Assembly: GCA_023249205.1 (NCBI GenBank)
Contig: JAHFDC010000010.1
Location: 1 to 10,871 of the forward strand
Source of the DNA: Candidatus Methylomirabilota bacterium
GTDB taxonomy: Bacteria > Methylomirabilota > Methylomirabilia > Methylomirabilales > JACPAU01
Direction of reading: 5' to 3'
DNA length: 10,871 bases
Shown here: one piece after another, positions 6,562 to 10,871 of the stretch
Position numbering within the stretch: the first letter of the stretch is position 1
How the letters are laid out: every line of letters begins with the position of its first letter
Notes under the pieces: generated by a model
The model's database searches: none
What the model saw: the letters and a program-made list of their open reading frames with translations, nothing else
What the model was told of the DNA's origin: nothing
Translations under genes and position numbers: made by a program

Positions 6562-7563
6562 GTGGGACCCCTCCTCGAGGTCCGGGACCTCCGGACGCAC
6601 TTTGCCACCGCCGAGGGACTGATCCGCGCCGTGGACGGCGTCTCCTACGACGTCCGGGAAGGGGAGATCGTGGCCCTGGTCGGGGAGAGCGGGTGCGGGA
6701 AGTCCGTCAGCGCCCTCTCCATCATGCGGCTGATCCCCAAGCCCCCGGGCCGTATCGTGGGGGGGGAGGTCCTCTTCGCGGGTCGGGACCTCCTGACGCT
6801 GGACGACGAACAGATGCGGCGGCTCCGGGGCAGGGAGATCGCCATGATCTTCCAGGAACCCATGACCTCCCTGAACCCCGTCCTCACCATCGGCCGCCAG
6901 CTCACGGAGACGCTCGAGGTTCACCTGGGCCTGGGGAAGACCGAGGCCGCGCGACGGGCCATCGAACTCCTGGGGCTGGTGGGCATCCCCGACCCCGAGC
7001 GGCGGCTCCCCCAGTACCCTCATCAGTTCAGCGGCGGGATGCGCCAACGCGTGATGATCGCCATGGCCCTCTCCTGCCGCCCGAGGCTGATCCTGGCCGA
7101 CGAGCCGACCACGGCGCTCGACGTGACGATCCAGGCCCAGATCCTGGAATTGTTGAAGGACCTGAGCCAGCGCTTCGGCGTGGCCATGCTGATCATCACG
7201 CATAACCTGGGGGTCGTGGCCCGCTACGCCGATCGGGTGAACGTAATGTACGCCGGCAAGGTCATCGAGCGGGGGACCGCCCGGGAGATCTACCACGACC
7301 CCCGGCACCCCTACACCCTGGGCCTGCTGCGCTCGGTGCCCCGGCTGGATGTGCCGCGGAAGGCCAAGCTGGACCCCATCGAGGGGCAGCCGCCCGACCT
7401 CGTGCGCCTGCCACCGGGCTGTGCCTTCGCCCCCCGGTGCAAGTTCGCCATCCCCCGGTGCGCCCACGATGTCCCGCCCCTGCTGCCGGTGGGCGGCGAG
7501 CACCTGTCGGCCTGCTGGGTCGCGGAGAGCCTCGCCAGTCCCGTCGTGAGCCCCGCGACATGA
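6562..7563 (+). CDS. dppD: DppD/OppD-type peptide ABC importer ATPase
   Basis: A 333-residue cytoplasmic ATPase of a dipeptide/oligopeptide/nickel-type importer. Motifs: Walker A GESGCGKS (41-48), Q-loop [10 protein letters not shown] (98-107), signature FSGGMRQR (156-163), Walker B LILADEP (176-182) with TTALDV, switch His214 in ITHN. The C-terminal oligopeptide-transporter extension is present: [12 protein letters not shown], then [15 protein letters not shown] and four cysteines (287, 293, 300, 318) in the pattern GCAFAPRC...PRC...ACW. Such cysteine sets have been seen to bind a [4Fe-4S] cluster in some Opp/Dpp structures; whether that applies here is inference. The GTG start at 6562 is supported by GGGGGAG five bases upstream. 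The gene ends in an ATGA overlap with the next ATPase gene, so the two subunits of the heterodimer are made together. The substrate cannot be told from the ATPase. Confidence 0.94.
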   Translation: MGPLLEVRDLRTHFATAEGLIRAVDGVSYDVREGEIVALVGESGCGKSVSALSIMRLIPKPPGRIVGGEVLFAGRDLLTLDDEQMRRLRGREIAMIFQEPMTSLNPVLTIGRQLTETLEVHLGLGKTEAARRAIELLGLVGIPDPERRLPQYPHQFSGGMRQRVMIAMALSCRPRLILADEPTTALDVTIQAQILELLKDLSQRFGVAMLIITHNLGVVARYADRVNVMYAGKVIERGTAREIYHDPRHPYTLGLLRSVPRLDVPRKAKLDPIEGQPPDLVRLPPGCAFAPRCKFAIPRCAHDVPPLLPVGGEHLSACWVAESLASPVVSPAT

Positions 7564-8597
7564 GCGAGGCGCCTGCCTTCGGACCGTCGGAGCGGTCCCC
7601 CGCGGGGACAGGAGGATCGTCGAACCGGACCATCCTCGAGGTCCGGAACCTGAAGAAGTACTTTCCGGTCACGTCGGGTGTCCTCACGCAGCGGGTGGTG
7701 GGCGTGGTCAAGGCGGTGGATGACGTGAGCTTCGCCGTCCGCGAGGGGGAAACGCTGGGGCTGGTCGGGGAGTCAGGGTGCGGGAAGACCACCACGGTCC
7801 GGTGCATCCTCCAGCTCGAGAAGCCCACCGGTGGGGAGGTGCTCTTCGAGGGCCAGGACCTGGCTCGGATGGACGAGGGGGAACTCCGGGCCGTGCGCCG
7901 CAGGATCCAGGTCATTCCCCAGGACCCCTACGGCTCCCTGAACCCGCGGATGACCGTGGGCCAGACCGTCGCGGAGCCCCTGACCGTTCACGGCCTGGCG
8001 GCGAGCCGGGCCGAGGCGACCGCCCAGGCGGCAGACCTCCTCGCGATGGTGGGCCTGAGCGGCAACCTGGCGGACCGCTACCCCCACGAACTCTCCGGCG
8101 GCCAGCGGCAGCGGGTCGGCATTGCCCGGGCCCTCACGCTCAAGCCACGCTTCATCCTCTTCGACGAGCCGGTCTCGGCCCTGGACGTCTCGATCCAGGC
8201 CCAGATCATCAACCTGCTGGAGGATCTGCAAGAGGAATTCAGCCTCACGTACCTGCTCGTGGCCCACGATCTCAGTGTGGTGCGGCACATCAGTGACCGG
8301 GTGGCCGTCATGTACCTGGGCAAGATCGTGGAGATCGCCGACCGGCGGGCGCTCTACGAGCAGCCGCTCCACCCGTACACCAAGGCTCTCCTCGCCGCCG
8401 TCCCGATCCCGGACCCGACGGTGGAGGCCACGCGGGAGCGCACGGTCCTGAAGGGCGAGGTGGCCAGCCCCCTCGACCCGCCCGCCGGCTGCGTGTTCCA
8501 TCCCCGCTGTCCCATCGCCATCCCCGAGTGCAGCCAGGCGGTTCCCCCGCTGCGGGAGGTCCGGGCGGGTCACTGGGCCGCATGTATACGGGTGTGA
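7560..8597 (+). CDS. dppF: DppF/OppF-type peptide ABC importer ATPase
   Basis: The partner ATPase, 345 residues from ATG 7560, which overlaps the dppD stop as ATGA (7560-7563); no separate ribosome site is evident, so translation is probably coupled. Motifs: LKKYFPV (31-37), typical of DppF/OppF, Walker A GESGCGKT (70-77), Q-loop PQDPYGSLNPRMTV (120-133), signature LSGGQRQR (178-185), Walker B FILFDEP (198-204) with VSALDV, switch His236 in VAHD. The C-terminal extension HPYTKALLAAVP and GCVFHPRCPIAIPEC also carries four cysteines (311, 317, 324, 342), mirroring DppD. The first 22 residues or so are a Ser/Gly/Pro-rich lead before the fold. A longer frame from 7437 would overlap dppD by over 120 bp and has no family match. 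Both nucleotide sites look complete. Confidence 0.94.
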   Translation: MSEAPAFGPSERSPAGTGGSSNRTILEVRNLKKYFPVTSGVLTQRVVGVVKAVDDVSFAVREGETLGLVGESGCGKTTTVRCILQLEKPTGGEVLFEGQDLARMDEGELRAVRRRIQVIPQDPYGSLNPRMTVGQTVAEPLTVHGLAASRAEATAQAADLLAMVGLSGNLADRYPHELSGGQRQRVGIARALTLKPRFILFDEPVSALDVSIQAQIINLLEDLQEEFSLTYLLVAHDLSVVRHISDRVAVMYLGKIVEIADRRALYEQPLHPYTKALLAAVPIPDPTVEATRERTVLKGEVASPLDPPAGCVFHPRCPIAIPECSQAVPPLREVRAGHWAACIRV

Positions 8598-8632
8598 CTC
8601 CGGCCGGGGAGCCACCCGAGTCGGCTCGCTCC

Positions 8633-8661
8633 TTGACACTCGGCAGGGCGGCACGATACGG
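8633..8661 (+). promoter_or_regulatory. Sigma-70-type promoter for the binding-protein gene
   Basis: A perfect -35 TTGACA (8633-8638) is followed 16 nt later by GATACG (8655-8660), a partial -10. Transcription would start near 8667, giving a leader of about 170 nt before the ATG at 8838. It lies just after the dppF stop, so the binding-protein gene can be expressed separately from the ATPase genes. Confidence 0.55.
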
Positions 8662-8703
8662 TGACAGCGACTTCTCCGACACAGTTCTTGATTTGCCTGC
8701 TCG

Positions 8704-8724
8704 GCCCCCGGCCTGTCAGGGGGC
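8704..8724 (+). repeat. Leader stem-loop upstream of the binding-protein gene
   Basis: GCCCCC (8704-8709) and GGGGGC (8719-8724) can pair around a 9-nt loop, within the predicted leader. No T-run follows, so it is not an intrinsic terminator. The rest of 8598-8837 shows no coding frame of its own and no riboswitch that I recognise. Confidence 0.4.
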
Positions 8725-8823
8725 TACACCCGTGGAACCCGCCGGGCCCAGTCCATGAGCGCCCGACGCGAGCAGAGACCGGGGGACGCGTACCGCCTGT
8801 GGGAGCATCGAACCGAACCAGGG

Positions 8824-8831
8824 AAGGAGGG
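8824..8831 (+). promoter_or_regulatory. Strong ribosome binding site deciding the binding-protein start
   Basis: AAGGAGGG lies 6 nt before ATG 8838 and only 3 nt before the preceding in-frame GTG at 8835, so ATG is preferred. It is one of the strongest ribosome sites in the window, fitting a protein needed in excess. It also rules against the much longer open frame that starts at 8661. Confidence 0.8.
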
Positions 8832-8837
8832 ATCGTG

Positions 8838-10463
8838 ATGAGCAAACCTCGCGGGCACAGGATGATCCAGGTGGGGTGGATGGCGGTCGGGGCCATGCTG
8901 TTCGGACTGGCCCTGGGAGCGGCTCCAGGGGCAATGGCGGCGGAGCAGCCGCGGGCCGGGGGGGTTCTGACCTTCGCCGTCGCCGAGACCCCTCCCTCCT
9001 TCGACGGCCACCGGGAGACCACCTTCGCCATGATCCACCCGGTGGCGCCGCACTACAGCACCCTTCTGCGGTTCGATCCTGACGAGTACCCGAAGATCGA
9101 GGGGGATGTGGCCGAGACCTGGACGGTCTCGAAGGACGGCCTGACCTACACCGTGAAGCTCCGGAAGGGGATCCGGTTCCACGACGGCAGCCCCCTGACC
9201 GCCCGGGACGTCAAGGTTACCTACGACAAGATCATCTTCCCGCCCGAGGGGGTGGCCAGCGCCCGGAAGGCCTCCTACGCCATGGTCTCGGAGGTGGTGG
9301 CCCCGGACGCGGGCACCGTCGTCTTCCGGCTCAAGTGGCCCTCCGCCTCCTTCCTGGCCAACCTGGCCTCCCCGTGGAACTTCATCTACAAGGCGGACCT
9401 GCTGGCCCAGGACGCCAAGTGGTACGAGAAGAACGTCATGGGGACGGGCCCATTCAAGTTCGTGGAGTACGTCCCGGGGTCCCACTGGGTGGCAACGCGC
9501 AACCCGGACTACTTCGTGAAGGGGCGCCCCTACCTGGAGGGCTACCGGGCCGTCTTCGTCCGGGACACCGCTGCCCGGGTCGCAGCGGTGCGAGGAGGGC
9601 AGGCGCTCATCGAGTTCCGGGGGTTCAACCCGGCCGGCCGCGACGATTTGGTCCGGGCCCTGGGGGACAAGCTCACGGTCCAGGAGAGCCCCTGGATCTG
9701 CAACTTGACCGTGGCCATCAACAACGAGAAGAAGCCGTTCGATGACGTGCGGGTCAGGAAGGCCCTGACGTTAGCCATTGACCGGTGGGAGGGCTCGAAG
9801 CCCCTCTCCCGGATCTCCGTCATGAAGCCGGTCGGCGGCCTCCTGCGGCCCGGCTCGGCGTTCGCCGCCTCGGAGGAAGAACTGACCAAGCTGGCCGGAT
9901 TCGGGAAGAACTTCGAGGCGGCCCGGACAGAGGCCCGCCGGCTCCTCAAGGAAGCCGGGGTGCCCGAAGGGTTCGCCTTCACCCTCAAGAACCGGAACAT
10001 CAAGGAGCCCTACGAGGTGGTGGGGGTCTTCCTCATTGACCAGTGGCGGCGAGTCGGGCTGAACGTCACCCACCTCCCGCAGGAGGGAGGGCCCTACTTC
10101 GCCGATCTGCGGGCGGGGAACTACGAAACCAGCATTGACTTTGCGTGCGACTTCATGGACGAGCCGGACCTGCAGCTCTTCAAGTTCGTCTCGCGGGAGA
10201 GGAGCCCCATCAATTACGCGAGGTACACCGACCCGGTCCTGAACGATCTGTACGAGAAGCAGAGTCGCGCCGCCGACCCGAAGGAGCGGCTGACGCTCAT
10301 CCGGCAGTTCGAGCGGCGGGTCCTGGACGAGCAAGCCTACCAGTTCCACGTCCTCTGGTGGCAGCGGATCATCCCGCACTGGAAGAAGGTGAAGGGCTGG
10401 ACGATCACCCCCAGCCACTACCTGAACCAGGACCTCCGGGACGTCTGGCTGGCCGCGGAGTAA
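8838..10463 (+). CDS. Periplasmic solute-binding protein of a peptide/nickel-type ABC importer (SBP_bac_5 family)
   Basis: A 541-residue secreted protein. The N-terminus has a basic lead (MSKPRGHR), a hydrophobic core at about 12-30 and a signal peptidase site near APGAMA|AEQ (about 34/35). The mature part starts GGVLTFAVAETPPSFDG and contains the family signature around 88-130: DVAETWTVSKDGLTYTVKLR then GIRFHDGSPLTARDV. Later landmarks are MGTGPFKFVEYVPGSHWVA, FDDVRVRKALTLAIDR and the final WWQRIIPHWKKVKGW. It captures substrate in the periplasm and delivers it to the permeases encoded downstream. This family (cluster C) binds di- and oligopeptides, nickel complexes, sugars, opines and haem, and the ligand cannot be read from sequence. 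The DFACDFMDEPD segment lies in the C-terminal lobe, where ligand termini often bind, and two Cys (WICN, FACD) might be noted. The start is set by the AAGGAGGG site. Confidence 0.93.
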   Translation: MSKPRGHRMIQVGWMAVGAMLFGLALGAAPGAMAAEQPRAGGVLTFAVAETPPSFDGHRETTFAMIHPVAPHYSTLLRFDPDEYPKIEGDVAETWTVSKDGLTYTVKLRKGIRFHDGSPLTARDVKVTYDKIIFPPEGVASARKASYAMVSEVVAPDAGTVVFRLKWPSASFLANLASPWNFIYKADLLAQDAKWYEKNVMGTGPFKFVEYVPGSHWVATRNPDYFVKGRPYLEGYRAVFVRDTAARVAAVRGGQALIEFRGFNPAGRDDLVRALGDKLTVQESPWICNLTVAINNEKKPFDDVRVRKALTLAIDRWEGSKPLSRISVMKPVGGLLRPGSAFAASEEELTKLAGFGKNFEAARTEARRLLKEAGVPEGFAFTLKNRNIKEPYEVVGVFLIDQWRRVGLNVTHLPQEGGPYFADLRAGNYETSIDFACDFMDEPDLQLFKFVSRERSPINYARYTDPVLNDLYEKQSRAADPKERLTLIRQFERRVLDEQAYQFHVLWWQRIIPHWKKVKGWTITPSHYLNQDLRDVWLAAE

Positions 10464-10480
10464 GACAGCGCGTCAAGGGC

Positions 10481-10507
10481 TCGCCGAGGTCCGAGGGGAT
10501 TCGGCGA
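10481..10507 (+). repeat. Inverted repeat after the binding-protein gene
   Basis: TCGCCGA (10481-10487) and TCGGCGA (10501-10507) are exact complements around a 13-nt loop, beginning 17 nt after the TAA stop. No T-run follows. Hairpins here in transporter operons often protect the binding-protein message from 3' decay while letting some transcription continue to the permeases; that role is inferred. Confidence 0.45.
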
Positions 10508-10528
10508 CCCGGCCCGTCATGCTCTGGA

Positions 10529-10554
10529 GGCCGCGGGGCCCGTGCCGGGCGGCC
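10529..10554 (+). repeat. GC-rich hairpin before the permease gene
   Basis: GCCCG (10538-10542) and CGGGC (10546-10550) pair around TGC, and GGCC (10529-10532) can pair with GGCC (10551-10554) across an internal bulge. It lies 11 nt before the permease ATG and may limit its translation, since no good ribosome site is seen there. In DNA this GC-rich, it could also be chance. Confidence 0.3.
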
Positions 10555-10565
10555 GCGCAGCGCCG

Positions 10566-10871
10566 ATGCGCCGCTACATTGTCATCCGGCTCCTCCTCAT
10601 GCTTCCCACCCTCCTCGGCGTGGCCGTCCTGGTCTTTCTCCTGATGCGGGTCATCCCCGGGGACATCGTGGAGCTGAAGTACGCGGGGGTCGGGGCCTAC
10701 GTCTCCAAGGAGACGCTGGCGACGGAGCGGGCCCTCCTCGGCCTGGACAAACCCCTCTGGCAGCAGTTCCTGGGCTGGATCTGGGGGATCGTGCGCCTCG
10801 ACTTCGGGACGTCCATGTGGACGGGCCGCCCCATCACCCAGGAGATCGCCATCCGACTCCAGCTCAGCGTC
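10566..10871 (+). CDS. dppB: DppB/OppB-type ABC importer permease, cut by window edge
   Basis: The frame from ATG 10566 runs 102 codons to the right edge with no stop. It opens MRRYIVIRLLLMLPTLLGVA, the typical start of DppB/OppB permeases, with a first membrane helix at about 8-29 and the conserved RVIPGD just after it. Then comes the periplasmic region with LLGLDKPLWQQFLGWIWG and a modified form of the LDFGTS element (family: GDLGxS), then PITQEIAIRLQLSV leading into the transport domain. About a third of a usual 310-330-residue permease is present. No clear ribosome site precedes the ATG; the upstream stretch is a GC-rich hairpin. It follows the binding-protein gene by 102 bp, and the DppC-type partner is expected beyond the window. 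Confidence 0.9.
   Translation, partial: MRRYIVIRLLLMLPTLLGVAVLVFLLMRVIPGDIVELKYAGVGAYVSKETLATERALLGLDKPLWQQFLGWIWGIVRLDFGTSMWTGRPITQEIAIRLQLSV

Noticed and set aside
6346..7503. N-terminal extension that would make the LapA-family protein 490 residues
   Set aside because: The added part runs antisense through the DppD gene and the intergenic promoter region and has no protein-like pattern; the 104-residue form from 6345 fits the family.
7437..7559. Longer DppF start at 7437
   Set aside because: It would overlap the end of dppD by over 120 bp and encode a Pro/Arg/Ala-rich lead; ATG 7560 in an ATGA overlap fits better.
8596..8628. Possible intrinsic terminator after dppF (GACTC/GAGTC and GAGCC/GGCTC short stems)
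   Set aside because: Stems are only 5 bp, mutually exclusive, and not followed by a T-run.
8661..8837. Longer start at 8661 for the binding protein
   Set aside because: It would bury the signal peptide inside the protein and ignore the strong AAGGAGGG site before ATG 8838.
8724..9485. Minus-strand open frame of 253 codons opposite the binding-protein gene
   Set aside because: It is an antisense shadow of a clear SBP_bac_5 protein, with no recognisable family.

Overview
The window is very GC-rich and almost fully coding. The envelope genes (MCE/Mla transporter, TamB/AsmA-like protein, LapA-family protein, lipobox lipoprotein) and periplasmic peptide-type ABC uptake genes point to a Gram-negative, two-membrane bacterium. 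GC content, GTG starts and dense stop/start overlaps would suit lineages such as Rokubacteria/Methylomirabilota or Deltaproteobacteria-like groups. That placement is inference; no phylogenetic marker is present.

Left part, minus strand (positions 1-6345): a tightly packed, co-directional set that reads, in transcription order, LapA-family membrane protein (6031-6345), small lipoprotein (5525-6025), MlaE-type permease (4725-5528), MlaF-type ATPase (3976-4722/4743), MlaD-type MCE protein with an unusual repeat-bearing tail (2742-3947), an unrecognised 66-residue protein (2545-2745), and a very large TamB/AsmA-like protein that runs off the left edge (1-2548, at least 849 residues). Four junctions are stop/start overlaps. 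The set looks like one operon for moving phospholipids between the inner and outer membranes: ATPase and permease drive, the MCE protein collects in the periplasm, and the bridge-like protein may provide the route across. No MlaC is visible within it.

Centre (6346-6561): a 216-bp divergent intergenic region. It has a plausible extended -10 promoter with an operator-like palindrome facing right, an 8-bp hairpin before the right-hand gene, and a weaker promoter candidate facing left.

Right part, plus strand (6562-10871): a dipeptide/oligopeptide-type ABC importer in the order DppD-like ATPase, DppF-like ATPase, periplasmic solute-binding protein, DppB-like permease (cut by the right edge; the second permease is presumably beyond it). 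The two ATPase genes overlap by ATGA. The binding-protein gene has its own likely promoter and a leader of about 170 nt, and is followed by inverted repeats before the permease, an arrangement suited to making more binding protein than membrane subunits. No tRNA, rRNA, CRISPR array, insertion sequence or phage gene was seen, and no gene-free stretch exceeds 300 bases.
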